Origin: Falsiroseomonas oleicola
Lineage (GTDB): Bacteria; Pseudomonadota; Alphaproteobacteria; Acetobacterales; Acetobacteraceae
Direction: 5' to 3'
Length of the DNA: 64,000 bases
Assembly: GCF_019029495.1 (NCBI RefSeq)
Contig: NZ_JAERQM010000011.1
Coordinates: 62,001-126,000 of the forward strand
Within the stretch, counting starts at the first letter, position 1. Each line of letters opens with the position of its first letter. This document shows positions 1-9,244 of the stretch, in pieces. Under the pieces are notes generated by a model. It ran no database searches, had not been told where the DNA came from, and worked only from the letters and a program-made list of their open reading frames with translations. The position numbers and the translations under genes were made by a program.

Positions 1-284
1 ATCACCACGGAGGTCGGCTGGCCCTTGTACTTCAGGTCCTGCGGCGGCAGGCCGATGGTGGCGAAGGGAAACACCTTCACCCCGGCGCCGAGATGCACCC
101 GGCCATCCAGCACGACATGGGCGACCAGTTCGACACCCTCATCCAGCACCGATTCGGCGCTGACGACGCAGCCCGGGCCGATGCGGCAGCCTGCGCCGAT
201 CTGGGCCCCGGCCGCCACATGGGCAGCGGGGTGGATGAAGGCTGGCATGGGTTCGGCATCCACCTGGAGGACGGCTTCGCTCAC
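1..284 (-). CDS. lpxA: UDP-N-acetylglucosamine acyltransferase LpxA, N-terminal part (cut by window edge)
   Basis: First enzyme of lipid A synthesis; transfers a 3-hydroxyacyl chain from ACP to UDP-GlcNAc in the cytoplasm. Only about 94 residues are present; the rest lies beyond base 1. The visible part has the hexapeptide-repeat pattern of a left-handed beta helix (IHPAAHVAAGAQIGAGCRIG) and the LpxA-typical stretch FATIGLPPQDLKYKG. The start is taken as the GTG at 284-282 because it overlaps the fabZ stop codon as GTGA, the coupling used repeatedly in this operon; an in-frame ATG at 248 is the alternative. Last visible gene of the lpxD-fabZ-lpxA cluster. Identity is firm; the start is less so. 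Confidence 0.92.
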   Translation of the reverse strand, partial: MSEAVLQVDAEPMPAFIHPAAHVAAGAQIGAGCRIGPGCVVSAESVLDEGVELVAHVVLDGRVHLGAGVKVFPFATIGLPPQDLKYKGQPTSVV

Positions 285-757
285 TTGTCGAGGATCATGG
301 CGGCGTAGGACGCCTCGGCCACCACCTTGCCGTCCACCTTCGCCTCGGCGGTGAACTTCCAGATGTTGCCGCGCTGCTTTTCCTTGACGACATGCACGCG
401 CATCTGGTCGCCCGGCACCACCGGCTTACGGAACTTGGCGCTGTCCACGGTCATGAAATAGACCAGCTTGCCCTGCGCCGAGGGTCCCAGCGTTTCCACC
501 ACCAGCACGGCGGCGGTCTGGGCCATGCTCTCGATGATCAGCACGCCCGGGAAGACCGGGTGCTGCGGGAAATGGCCCTGGAAGAAATTCTCGTTGATGG
601 TGACGTTCTTGATGCCGACGGCGGAGACATTGGGGACGATGTCCACCACCCGATCGACCAGCAGGAAGGGAAAACGATGCGGGATCGCCTGCATGATGCG
701 GGCGATGTCATAGGGTTCCACCGTTGCGGCCGGTGTGTTCTCGGGGCTCGAATCCAT
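281..757 (-). CDS. fabZ: 3-hydroxyacyl-[ACP] dehydratase FabZ
   Basis: Dehydrates 3-hydroxyacyl-ACP in fatty acid elongation. The 158-residue protein has the hot-dog fold signature: His62 in QGHFPQHPVFPG and Glu76 in LIIESMAQ, spaced 14 residues apart as in characterised FabZ enzymes. I chose the ATG at 757 because AGGA stands just before it; a longer frame begins at a GTG at 781 with no ribosome site. It lies between lpxD and lpxA, the usual arrangement, which couples supply of 3-hydroxyacyl-ACP to lipid A synthesis. Its stop overlaps the lpxA start. Confidence 0.96.
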   Translation of the reverse strand: MDSSPENTPAATVEPYDIARIMQAIPHRFPFLLVDRVVDIVPNVSAVGIKNVTINENFFQGHFPQHPVFPGVLIIESMAQTAAVLVVETLGPSAQGKLVYFMTVDSAKFRKPVVPGDQMRVHVVKEKQRGNIWKFTAEAKVDGKVVAEASYAAMILDK

Positions 758-814
758 CGTCCTGTCTTCCGTTGGCACCACTGAAAATCGAATGAAAATC
801 GACCTGGGGCGCAG

Positions 815-1846
815 TCAGCCCGGGCGGCCGGCAGGCTTGGCCAGGCGGCGCAGGGTGGCGAAGGCACGCAGGGTCTCCCGCATCGGCCAGGCCGGCGACC
901 CGCCAACCACCTCGCTTACCCCAACATCGGACATCACCCCGGACTGGGCCGCGATCTGGGCCCTGTCACCGATCTCAAGATGACCGGCGGTGCCGGACTG
1001 CCCGCCCATCTGCACCCCATGGCCAAGATGGGTGGAGCCGGCGAGGCCGACCTGGGCGACCAATACGCAACCCTTCCCAGTGCGGACATTGTGGCCGATC
1101 TGGACCAGATTGTCGAGGCGCGTGCCCGCGCCCAGCACCGTATCCGTCTGGCTGCCGCGATCGACGCAGGCATTGGCGCCCACCTCCACCGCATCCTCCA
1201 GGATCACGCGGCCAAGCTGGGGCATGGTCTCGAACCGGCCTTCCGGGGTGACCGCGAAGCCGAAGCCTTCCTGGCCGGTGCGCGCCCCGGGGTGCAGCAC
1301 CACGCCCCGGCCGGCGATGGTGTGGCTGAGGCTGGCATGGGCGCCGATGCGGCAACCCTCCCCCAGCACCACGCCGGCGCCGATCACGGCATGCGGGCCG
1401 ATGATGCAGCCCGGCCCGATCTCCGCATCCGCCTCGATCACCACGAAGGGGCCGATCTCGCTGCCGGCGCCGATGCGGGCGGTGGGATCGATGACGGCGG
1501 TGGGGTGGATGCCCGGCCGTGCCGATGGCACCGGATGCAGCGCCCGGGCGATGCGCCCGAAGCCGAGATAGGGCTGCTTCGTGACGATCGCGACCCGCCC
1601 CTCGGGCAGCCGCGCCAGCAGTTCCGGTGCGATGACAATGGCCGCCGCCTGGCTGTCCAGCGCCTGCGGCAGGTAGCGCCGGTTGTCGAGGAAGCTGACC
1701 TCCGCCGCGCCTGCGGCCTGCAGGGGACCGACACCGGTGATGCGCAGGGCGGCATCGCCGCCCCGCAATTCGCCACCGGCCAGGGTCGCGGCCTCGGCCA
1801 GGGTCAGCGCGGACCCCGCCGGGAAGAAGCGGGGATCCGCCGCCAT
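815..1846 (-). CDS. lpxD: UDP-3-O-(3-hydroxyacyl)glucosamine N-acyltransferase LpxD
   Basis: Third step of lipid A synthesis: adds the N-linked hydroxyacyl chain to UDP-3-O-acylglucosamine. The 343-residue protein has an N-terminal uridine-binding region (residues 1-110), then a long run of hexapeptide repeats (about 113-310). His252 in VQIGHNV corresponds to the catalytic base of LpxD. I chose ATG 1846 over a longer arginine-rich extension because it lies 4 bases after the skp stop and the protein then begins as the family does. Cytoplasmic. Confidence 0.95.
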   Translation of the reverse strand: MAADPRFFPAGSALTLAEAATLAGGELRGGDAALRITGVGPLQAAGAAEVSFLDNRRYLPQALDSQAAAIVIAPELLARLPEGRVAIVTKQPYLGFGRIARALHPVPSARPGIHPTAVIDPTARIGAGSEIGPFVVIEADAEIGPGCIIGPHAVIGAGVVLGEGCRIGAHASLSHTIAGRGVVLHPGARTGQEGFGFAVTPEGRFETMPQLGRVILEDAVEVGANACVDRGSQTDTVLGAGTRLDNLVQIGHNVRTGKGCVLVAQVGLAGSTHLGHGVQMGGQSGTAGHLEIGDRAQIAAQSGVMSDVGVSEVVGGSPAWPMRETLRAFATLRRLAKPAGRPG

Positions 1847-1850
1847 TGGC

Positions 1851-2630
1851 TCAGTTCCGTCGCGCGGGCGCTGCCGGGGCGGGCGGCGGCGGCGGCGGAG
1901 GGGCATCGCCGGCCGGCGCGGCGGCGGGCGCGCCGGCGGCGGGGGCCTCGGTCGGCGCCGCGCCCTCGGCCGGCAGGTTCACGCTGCGCAGCACGCGGTT
2001 CATCTGCGCGGAGATCTCATCCGTCAGGTCGAAGCCGCTGTCGTTGAAGATGACCAGCGGCCGCGGCAGCACGATGTTCACACCGCGGGAGGCCGCGACC
2101 TGCCGGATGACGGCCCCCAGCGCCTGCTCGATCTGCTGGAGCCCGGCCTGCGCCGCCTGGTCGATGGCCCGCGACCGGTCGCGGAAGATCCGCTGCGCAT
2201 CGGTGATCCGCTCCTGCAACTCCCGCTCACGCTGGCGAAGCTGCTCGGGCGGCGCGGTGGCGCGGGCGGCGGCCAGGGCCTGCTGCTCCTCCCGCCACCG
2301 GCCCTGCTCGCGCTGGAGATCCTCGTTCAGCTTGGCGCGGCGCCGCTCGATCTCCTCCCGCACCTGGTTGAAGGCGGCGGAGAGGCGCTGCACCTCGGGG
2401 ATATCCACGATGGCGATGACCGGCGCCGGTGTGCGCTGGCCGGCCGCCGGCGCCTGGGCCGGGCGCTGGGCGGGCGGCCGCTGTGCCGGGCGCTGCTGCT
2501 GCTGCGCCTGTCCCTGCGCCGGCGGCACGAACCATTGCTGGCCCTGCTGCTGCTGGGCGGAGGCCGGACCGATCAGCAGCAACGGAGGGGCGAACAGCAG
2601 GGAGGCCGCGAGGAAATGGCGCAGACGCAT
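1851..2630 (-). CDS. skp: OmpH/Skp family periplasmic chaperone, with unusual Q/P/A-rich ends
   Basis: Periplasmic holdase that keeps outer-membrane proteins soluble on the way to the Bam complex. A signal peptide is clear (hydrophobic residues 5-22, cleavage likely after PASA). Residues about 75-150 are heptad-like and rich in E, R, Q and A, which fits the Skp coiled-coil arms; the sequence VNIVLPR lies in the C-terminal body domain. At 259 residues it is about 100 longer than E. coli Skp. The extra length is a glutamine/proline/alanine-rich stretch after the signal peptide and a Pro/Ala-rich tail. The position between bamA and lpxD is the classical skp position. Confidence 0.88.
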   Translation of the reverse strand: MRLRHFLAASLLFAPPLLLIGPASAQQQQGQQWFVPPAQGQAQQQQRPAQRPPAQRPAQAPAAGQRTPAPVIAIVDIPEVQRLSAAFNQVREEIERRRAKLNEDLQREQGRWREEQQALAAARATAPPEQLRQRERELQERITDAQRIFRDRSRAIDQAAQAGLQQIEQALGAVIRQVAASRGVNIVLPRPLVIFNDSGFDLTDEISAQMNRVLRSVNLPAEGAAPTEAPAAGAPAAAPAGDAPPPPPPPAPAAPARRN

Positions 2631-2653
2631 GGGTCGATAATCCCGAATAGTGC

Positions 2654-4993
2654 TCAGAAGCGGGTGCCGAAGCCGAAACGCACGAGCTGCGTCTCGTCGT
2701 AGGACTCCTTCACCACCGCCTGGGCGATGTCGATGTTGATCAGACCGACCGGCGTGCGCCAGGAAATGCCGACACCCGCACCGACGCGGGGCGAGGTGTC
2801 ATCCTGCACGCCCGGGCCGGAGACCGGCGTGCGCGACAGCGAGCCGACATCGACGAAGGCGCGGCCGATCAGCCCGATCTCGGAGGGCAGCGGCAACGGG
2901 AAGCGCAGCTCGGTGGTCTGGGTCCAGATCAGGCGCCCGCCGAGCGGATCGTCCGAGGAATTGTTGGAGGTATCGCGCGGCCCCGCACCGGCCAGCGCGA
3001 AGCCGCGCAGATTGTCGCCGCCCAGGAAGAAGCGGTCGATGATTCGTTCCGGCCGGTCGCCCCAGGGGGTGAGCAGGCCGACGCCGGCCTGCAGCGCCAG
3101 CACATAGTCCGAGCTGCCGAGATAGCGTTCCAGCGGCACATAGCCCGCCACGTCGCCGCGCCAGCGCACATAGGCGACATCGCCACCGAGGCCCGCAACA
3201 TCCGTGCCGATGCGCGCGATGAAGCCGCTGCGCGGCTCGATCCGGCTGTCGCGCACGTCATAGGACAGGGTGGTGCCGACCTGCGACAGCAGGGTCACGC
3301 CGGTCTGTTCCTGGATGAAGCGGCTGGCATCCGCCTGCACGTCGAAGACGTCGCGCTGCACCAGGCTGTAGGACCAGTTCTGCCGGACCCGCTCGTTGAA
3401 TTCGTAGCCGGCGCGCAGCACGACGCCGACGCGCTTTTCCGAATAGCTCGACGTGTCCTGAAGGTCGCGGGTGATGTAGAAAAGATCGACGCCGGCCGCC
3501 AGGTTGCGGTCCAGGAAGGCCGGATCGGTGACGGAGAAGTCAACCTGCGTGCGGCGCTGCGCCAGCAGGGTCTGCAGGCGCGCATCGATGCCGGTGCCGA
3601 GGAAGTTGCGTTCCCGCACGCCAAAGTCGGTCAGCAGGCCGGCATCGGTGGAGAAGCCGCCGCCCAGCGAGATTTCGCCGGTCGGGCGTTCCGTCACCGT
3701 GGTCTGCAGAACCGTACGATCCGGTGCGGAGCCGGGCTGCACATTGATCTCGGCACCGCCGAAATAGCCGAGGTCGCGGATGCGCTGGCGCGAGCGCCGC
3801 ACCTGGGCGGCGTTGAAGGCATCGCCCTCCGCGATGCGGAATTCGCGGCGAATCACGCGATCCGCGGTGCGGCTGTTGCCGGTGATGTCGATGCGCTCGA
3901 CATAGGCGCGGGTGCCCTCGGCGATCTCGAAGGTCACATCGACGCGCCGGTTTTCCCGGTCCCGGGCGACCCTGGGCCGCACCTCGACGAAGGGCACGCC
4001 GCGCAGGCCGACCGCATCGGACAGCGCCTCCACCGAGCGCTCCACCGCATCGCCATCATACCAGTCGCCCTCGCTGACCGAGAGTTCCCGGCGCAGCGAT
4101 TCGGGCTCGACGCCCCGCAGCGTGCTGGTGATCTCCGCCTTGCCGACGCGGTAGCGCGGCCCCTCGTCGATCGTATAGGTCACGAAGAAGCCGCTGCGAT
4201 CCGGCGCCAGCTCGGCGACCGCGCCGGTGATCTGCACATCGGCATAGCCCTGGCGCAGGTAGTACCGGCGCAGCAGCTCGCGGTCGAAATTCAGCCGCTC
4301 CGGGTCGTAGATGTCGGAGGTGGAAAGAATGCGGTACCAGGCCTGCTCCCGCGTCGCCACCACGTCGCGCAGCCGGCGGTCGGAATAGGCGGTGTTGCCC
4401 ACGAAGCTGATACGGCTGACCAGCGCCGCTTCGCCCTCCGTGATCTCGAACACCACATCGACCCGGTTCTGGTCGAGCTGGATGATCTTCGGCTCCACCC
4501 GCGCCGCGAAGCGGCCGCGGCGGGCATAGAGGTCGAGGATGCGCTGGCGGTCGGCCTGGGCGGCCTGCGGGGTGAAGACGGCGCGGGCGCGCAGCGTCAC
4601 CTCCGGTGTCAGCACGTCGTCGGAGACCTTGCTGTTGCCCTCGAAGGCCACCCGGTTGACGATCGGGTTCTCCTCCACCGTCACGCGGATCCGGTCACCG
4701 TCGCGGGCCACCGCCACGTCCCGGAACAGGCCGGTGGCGAACAGCGTGCGCAGGCTGCGGTCGAGCCGGTCGGCGTCGAAGGGGTCGCCCGGCTGCAACA
4801 GCATGTAGGATCGGACGGTTTCCGCCTCGATCCGCTGGTTGCCGGTGACGTCGATGCCACGCACCACCCCGGAAGCCGGGGCGGTGGCGGCGGCGGGGGC
4901 GCGCGGCCCACGGGTCTGCGCCACGGCATCCAGCGCGAGGCTGACCGGGACGAGGCAGGTGGCAGCGAGCAGAAGAAGCCGGTTGGCGACCAA
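2654..4993 (-). CDS. bamA: Outer membrane protein assembly factor BamA
   Basis: Core of the Bam complex, which inserts beta-barrel proteins into the outer membrane. The 779-residue precursor has a signal peptide (residues 1-25, ending in AVAQ), then POTRA-type modules (about 45-430) and a 16-strand barrel. It ends in phenylalanine (GFGTRF), as barrel proteins should. The only in-frame start before the signal peptide is a TTG at 4993 with GGGGA upstream at good distance; an in-frame TAG lies just above it. Upstream is a 225-bp gap before rseP, so a separate promoter is possible. Confidence 0.95.
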   Translation of the reverse strand: MVANRLLLLAATCLVPVSLALDAVAQTRGPRAPAAATAPASGVVRGIDVTGNQRIEAETVRSYMLLQPGDPFDADRLDRSLRTLFATGLFRDVAVARDGDRIRVTVEENPIVNRVAFEGNSKVSDDVLTPEVTLRARAVFTPQAAQADRQRILDLYARRGRFAARVEPKIIQLDQNRVDVVFEITEGEAALVSRISFVGNTAYSDRRLRDVVATREQAWYRILSTSDIYDPERLNFDRELLRRYYLRQGYADVQITGAVAELAPDRSGFFVTYTIDEGPRYRVGKAEITSTLRGVEPESLRRELSVSEGDWYDGDAVERSVEALSDAVGLRGVPFVEVRPRVARDRENRRVDVTFEIAEGTRAYVERIDITGNSRTADRVIRREFRIAEGDAFNAAQVRRSRQRIRDLGYFGGAEINVQPGSAPDRTVLQTTVTERPTGEISLGGGFSTDAGLLTDFGVRERNFLGTGIDARLQTLLAQRRTQVDFSVTDPAFLDRNLAAGVDLFYITRDLQDTSSYSEKRVGVVLRAGYEFNERVRQNWSYSLVQRDVFDVQADASRFIQEQTGVTLLSQVGTTLSYDVRDSRIEPRSGFIARIGTDVAGLGGDVAYVRWRGDVAGYVPLERYLGSSDYVLALQAGVGLLTPWGDRPERIIDRFFLGGDNLRGFALAGAGPRDTSNNSSDDPLGGRLIWTQTTELRFPLPLPSEIGLIGRAFVDVGSLSRTPVSGPGVQDDTSPRVGAGVGISWRTPVGLINIDIAQAVVKESYDETQLVRFGFGTRF

Positions 4994-5218
4994 GTGGTGT
5001 ATTCCCCGGGGGGCTGCGTAAGGCGGCGGAGACTACCCGAGCGGTCGGGGTGCCGCCACCCCCGGCGTCCCATGACCCCGGTTGGTGAGGATCACAGTCG
5101 CGCCCAAAAGCGGCCGAACCACGGCAAATCGGGCCGCGCAGTCACTCTTCTTCACGCGGGCTGCGGTCCCGGTCAGGTAACCCGCTGTTTCAAAACGGGT
5201 TTGGGCTGGTGCGTTCGA

Positions 5219-6328
5219 TCACCCAAAAAGATTCGTCGCCCAGCGAACGACGCCAAGCTGCGACAGGTCGTTCCAGGTGGCGAAGACGAACAGCGTGATC
5301 AGCAGCGCGAATCCGGCGCGGAATCCATATTCCTGCGCGCGTGGCGGCAGCGGCCGGCCGCGGATTGCCTCCGCCGCGTAGAACATCAGGTGCCCGCCAT
5401 CCAGCACCGGGATCGGGAACAGGTTGATCAGCGCCAGATTCACCGACAGCACCGCCATGAAGGAGATCAGGCTGGCGATGCCGAGTTCGGCCACCTGGCC
5501 GGACATCTGCGCGATTCGCAGCGGCCCGCCCAGTTCCTCCGCCCCGCGGCCGCCGGCGATCATCTGCCACACCGCGCCCAAAGTCTGCTTCGTGATATCC
5601 GCCGTCTGCACCGTGCCGGCCCAGAGCGCGCTGAAGGGGTCGAGGCGCTGGAATTCGGTGGCCGCGGCACCGACGCCGAGCACGCCCACCGTCGTCTCCC
5701 CGCTGGTCCGCGCCGCCGGCGTGGCGGTGACCACGCGCTCCTGCCCCTCGCGCTGCACCGTCACCGCCACGGGCGTGCCGGCACGCGGCTGGATGTGGCG
5801 CTGCACCTCCTCGAAGCGGGTCACCTGCTGGCCATCGAGCGCCAGGATGCGGTCGCCCGGCAACAGGCCCGCACTGGCGGCGGCGGAGCCTTCCTGCACG
5901 GTGCCGATCGCAGTGGTGGCCGCGGGGCGGCCGACCGTCATGTACAAGGCGCCGAACATCAGCGCGGCGAGCACGAAATTGGCCAGCGGGCCGGCGGCGA
6001 CGACGATGGCGCGGTCGCCGACGGACTTTTCATGGAAGGTCTGGCCGGGGCGCCAGGTGGCGCGCACCTCGTCCGGCACATCCTCCGGCTGTTCCTGGCC
6101 GTGCAACTTCACATAGCCGCCCAGCGGCAGCCAGCCGATGCGCCATTCGGTGCCCTGCCGGTCGGTCCCGGTGGCGATCGCCCGGCCGAAGCCGACCGAG
6201 AAGCGCTCGACATATACGCCGCGCCAGCGGGCGGCGAGGTAGTGGCCAAGCTCGTGGAAGAAGACCAGCACGCCGAGCACGACGATGAAGGACAGGATGG
6301 TGCGAAAGGGTTCGGGCAGGATGTCCAA
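5219..6328 (-). CDS. rseP: Site-2 zinc metalloprotease RseP/MmpA
   Basis: Intramembrane protease that cleaves anti-sigma factors and remnant signal peptides in the inner membrane. The zinc motif HELGH is at residues 25-29 inside the first membrane helix and the second conserved motif is NLFPIPVLDGG near residue 300. A single PDZ domain covers about 110-200, as in alphaproteobacterial MmpA rather than the two-PDZ E. coli enzyme. The start is TTG 6328 with CTGGAG 8 bases upstream. The gene sits between dxr and bamA, a widespread order. Confidence 0.95.
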   Translation of the reverse strand: MDILPEPFRTILSFIVVLGVLVFFHELGHYLAARWRGVYVERFSVGFGRAIATGTDRQGTEWRIGWLPLGGYVKLHGQEQPEDVPDEVRATWRPGQTFHEKSVGDRAIVVAAGPLANFVLAALMFGALYMTVGRPAATTAIGTVQEGSAAASAGLLPGDRILALDGQQVTRFEEVQRHIQPRAGTPVAVTVQREGQERVVTATPAARTSGETTVGVLGVGAAATEFQRLDPFSALWAGTVQTADITKQTLGAVWQMIAGGRGAEELGGPLRIAQMSGQVAELGIASLISFMAVLSVNLALINLFPIPVLDGGHLMFYAAEAIRGRPLPPRAQEYGFRAGFALLITLFVFATWNDLSQLGVVRWATNLFG

Positions 6329-6390
6329 GACGGTCTCCAGCGGCGCCAGGCGCCTTGATCTTCAATCGGGTCGCCGGGACCCGGACAACC

Positions 6391-7560
6391 TCAGCCTACC
6401 GCGGCGCGCCCCAGGGCGTGGCCCAGCGCCGCATGCCGCGCAGATTGGTCGAGCGCCAGGATATCCTCCAGCGTCTCGGCTCGCGGCGCCATGAGGCCTT
6501 CCAGCGTCTCCGCCACCACCGCGGCGATGTCGAGGAAGCCGAGTCGGCGGTCCAGGAACAGACCCACCGCCACCTCATTCGCCGCATTCAATATAGTCGG
6601 CGCGCCACCCCCCGCCTGCAAGGCCTCCCGCGCCAGGCGGAGGGCGGGGAAACGCAGCGGATCCGGCGCGGCGAAATCCAGCCGGCCGAGGCTGGCGAGG
6701 TCGAGGCGCGGGATGGCCACCTGAAGCCGCTTCGGCCAGGCCAGGGCATGGGCGATGGGCGTGCGCATATCCGGCGTGCCGAGCTGCGCCAGCAGCGAGC
6801 CGTCGCGGAACTGCACCAGGCCGTGCACGGCCGATTGCGGATGCACCAGCACCTCGATCCGCGATTCCGGCACCGGGAACAGGCGCGCCGCCTCGATCAG
6901 CTCCAGCCCCTTGTTCATCATGGTGGCCGAATCGACGCTGATCTTGGCGCCCATCGACCAGACCGGATGGCGCACCGCCTGTTCCGGGGTGACGGCGGCC
7001 ATCTGCGCCCGGCTCCACTCCCGGAAAGGGCCGCCGGAGGCTGTGAGGATGATCTTCTCCACCCCCGCCGGATCCTGGCCATCGAGGACCTGGAAGATGG
7101 CGTTGTGCTCGGAATCGACCGGCAGCAGGGTGGCGCCGCCCTGGCGCGCGACCGCCAGCACCAGCTCCGCCGCGCAGACCAGGCTTTCCTTGTTGGCGAT
7201 CGCCAGCGTGCCGCCGCGGGCCAGCGCCACCAGGGTCGATCGCAGCCCGGCGGCGCCGACGATGGCGGCCATGGTCCAGTCCGCCGGCCGCGCGGCCGCG
7301 TCCTCCACCGCCGCCCGCCCCGCCGCGACCGCGATGCCGCTGCCCGCGAGCGCCGCCTTCAGATCCGCATAGGCGCCTTCATCGGCGACCACGGCAAGCC
7401 GCGCGCGATGGCGCAGGGCCTGTTCGGCCAGCGCGGAAAAATCCCGGTTGGCGACCAGCGCCTCCACCCGGAAATCCCCTGGCGGCGCGGCATCCAGCAG
7501 GGCCATGGTGGAGCGGCCGACCGAGCCGGTGCTGCCGAGGATCGTTACCGAACGCGTCAC
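6391..7560 (-). CDS. dxr: 1-deoxy-D-xylulose 5-phosphate reductoisomerase Dxr
   Basis: Second enzyme of the MEP isoprenoid pathway: converts DXP to MEP with NADPH. The 389-residue protein opens with the nucleotide-binding loop ILGSTGSVG. Metal and substrate motifs are present: VDSEHNAIFQ, LTASGGPFRE, and NKGLELIEAARLF. The start used is GTG 7560, which overlaps the cdsA stop as GTGA; an ATG at 7569, nine bases earlier, is equally possible. Products of this pathway feed the uppS enzyme encoded in the same operon. Confidence 0.95.
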   Translation of the reverse strand: MTRSVTILGSTGSVGRSTMALLDAAPPGDFRVEALVANRDFSALAEQALRHRARLAVVADEGAYADLKAALAGSGIAVAAGRAAVEDAAARPADWTMAAIVGAAGLRSTLVALARGGTLAIANKESLVCAAELVLAVARQGGATLLPVDSEHNAIFQVLDGQDPAGVEKIILTASGGPFREWSRAQMAAVTPEQAVRHPVWSMGAKISVDSATMMNKGLELIEAARLFPVPESRIEVLVHPQSAVHGLVQFRDGSLLAQLGTPDMRTPIAHALAWPKRLQVAIPRLDLASLGRLDFAAPDPLRFPALRLAREALQAGGGAPTILNAANEVAVGLFLDRRLGFLDIAAVVAETLEGLMAPRAETLEDILALDQSARHAALGHALGRAAVG

Positions 7561-8423
7561 CAGCCCCATCCCCAAAGTGGCCGCCCCTGCCCCAGCATAT
7601 AGGTCAGCAGTGCCGCCACGGGCGCCGCCGCCAGCACCCCGTCCAGCCGGTCCAGCAGCCCACCATGGCCGGGGATGAGAGAGGATGTGTCCTTGACGTT
7701 GAAATGGCGCTTTATGGCGGATTCCAAGAGGTCCCCGGCCTGCGAGGCGCAACTCAGCAGCAGCGCCACCGCGGCGATGGCGGCCGGCGCTGCGCCAGGC
7801 GTGAAGGCCAGCGCGCAGGCGCCACCAAAGACCAGCGCGGCGGCCAGCCCCCCAAGCGCCCCCGACCAGGTCTTGTTGGGGGAAATCGCGGGCGCGAGCT
7901 TCGGCCCGCCAAAGGCCCGCCCGGCCATATAGGCGCCGATGTCGGAGGCCCAGACCACCACGAATAGGAACAGCACATTGCCGCGCCCGGCCTCACTGTC
8001 ATGCCGCAACTCGATCAGCGCCAGCCCGGCCAGCCCGATATACAGAACACCGAGCGCCAGCCGCCGCGCCGGCTGCGTGACGCCGGAGCGCCGCCCGCGC
8101 AGCGCCACGCCGATCCAGGTCGCGGCGAAGCCGGCCAGCAGCACCACAAGGCCCAGCCGCACCTGTTCCATTACCGCCAGCGCACCGGCGGCGAAGACCA
8201 CCAGCGGCACGGAAAGGCCGGGGAAGACCCGGGTACGACGGCCGCAGAGATGCACCCATTCCCAGGCCAGCACCGCGACGGCCAGCGCCACCATGGCCGT
8301 GAAGCTCTCCGCGCCGAACCAGATGCAGGCCAGCGCCGCCGGCAGCAGCACGGCGGCCGAGAGCGCCCGTTTGCGCAGATCGATCCAGCGTTTCGCGTCG
8401 GCCTTGCCGGCTTGCTCCGTCAT
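7557..8423 (-). CDS. cdsA: Phosphatidate cytidylyltransferase CdsA
   Basis: Makes CDP-diacylglycerol, the precursor of bacterial phospholipids, from phosphatidate and CTP. The 288-residue protein is strongly hydrophobic with several membrane helices and carries the full CDP-DAG synthase signature near the C-terminus (IKRHFNVKDTSS followed by PGHGGLLDRLDG). I chose ATG 8423, 16 bases after uppS; longer frames run into uppS and are not credible. Confidence 0.95.
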   Translation of the reverse strand: MTEQAGKADAKRWIDLRKRALSAAVLLPAALACIWFGAESFTAMVALAVAVLAWEWVHLCGRRTRVFPGLSVPLVVFAAGALAVMEQVRLGLVVLLAGFAATWIGVALRGRRSGVTQPARRLALGVLYIGLAGLALIELRHDSEAGRGNVLFLFVVVWASDIGAYMAGRAFGGPKLAPAISPNKTWSGALGGLAAALVFGGACALAFTPGAAPAAIAAVALLLSCASQAGDLLESAIKRHFNVKDTSSLIPGHGGLLDRLDGVLAAAPVAALLTYMLGQGRPLWGWGW

Positions 8424-8439
8424 CCCCGGGTCCGCCGCG

Positions 8440-9213
8440 TCACGCGATCCGCAGGCCGAAGCGCCGGTCGCGGCGGGTGAATTCGCCAATCGCGGCCGCC
8501 AGATGCGTGGCGCCGTAATCCGGCCAGAGCACGTCCTGGAAGACGAATTCCGAATAGGCCGATTGCCAGAGCAGGAAATTGGAGATGCGCTGTTCCCCGC
8601 TGGTGCGGATGATGAGGTCGGGGTCCGGCATGCCGGCGGTGAACAGCATGCCGGCGAACAGCGCCTCGTCCAGCTTCGCCGGGTCGAGCGTGCCGGCGGC
8701 AACCCGCCGAGCGGCTTCCCGCGCCGCGGCGACGATCTCGCCCCGCCCGCCATAGGACAGGGCGATGTTCAGGTTCATGCGCGTGCCAGGGGCGGTGGCC
8801 TGCTCGGCCGCTGCGATGGCGCGCACGGTGTCGGGGCCGAAGCGCTCCCGCTCCCCCAGCACCCGCAGGCGGATGCCCTCCTTGACCAGGGTGCCGACCT
8901 CGGCGCGGAGGTAGACGCGCATCAACCCGGTCAGGTCGCGCACTTCCTCCACCGGCCGCTGCCAGTTCTCCGAGGAGAAGGCGAACAATGTCAGCCAGCC
9001 GACGCCGGCGACCGCCGCCGCCTCGATGGTCCGGCGTGCCGCCTCCGCCCCCGCCTTGTGGCCCAGCGCGCGCGGCAGGCCGCGGGCGGTGGCCCAGCGG
9101 CCGTTGCCGTCCATGATGATGCCGATGTGGCGCGGCGGCGCCGGCCCGTCCTGCCCCGCCTGCGGCCGGGCTTCAGTCATGCCGCCGTCCAGCGGCCTGG
9201 CTGCCGCGCTCAT
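8440..9213 (-). CDS. uppS: Isoprenyl (undecaprenyl) diphosphate synthase UppS
   Basis: Cis-prenyltransferase that builds undecaprenyl diphosphate, the lipid carrier for peptidoglycan and polysaccharide units. The catalytic aspartate is Asp35 in IIMDGNGRWA; the substrate motifs FAFSSENWQRP and TSGEQRISNFLLWQ are present. With ATG 9213 the protein has 257 residues; ATG 9180 would give 246 residues, closer to many homologues. It lies 31 bases after frr. Confidence 0.95.
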   Translation of the reverse strand: MSAAARPLDGGMTEARPQAGQDGPAPPRHIGIIMDGNGRWATARGLPRALGHKAGAEAARRTIEAAAVAGVGWLTLFAFSSENWQRPVEEVRDLTGLMRVYLRAEVGTLVKEGIRLRVLGERERFGPDTVRAIAAAEQATAPGTRMNLNIALSYGGRGEIVAAAREAARRVAAGTLDPAKLDEALFAGMLFTAGMPDPDLIIRTSGEQRISNFLLWQSAYSEFVFQDVLWPDYGATHLAAAIGEFTRRDRRFGLRIA

Positions 9214-9244
9214 CGCCCGCCCATCCCAGCCGCAGCGCCTGACA

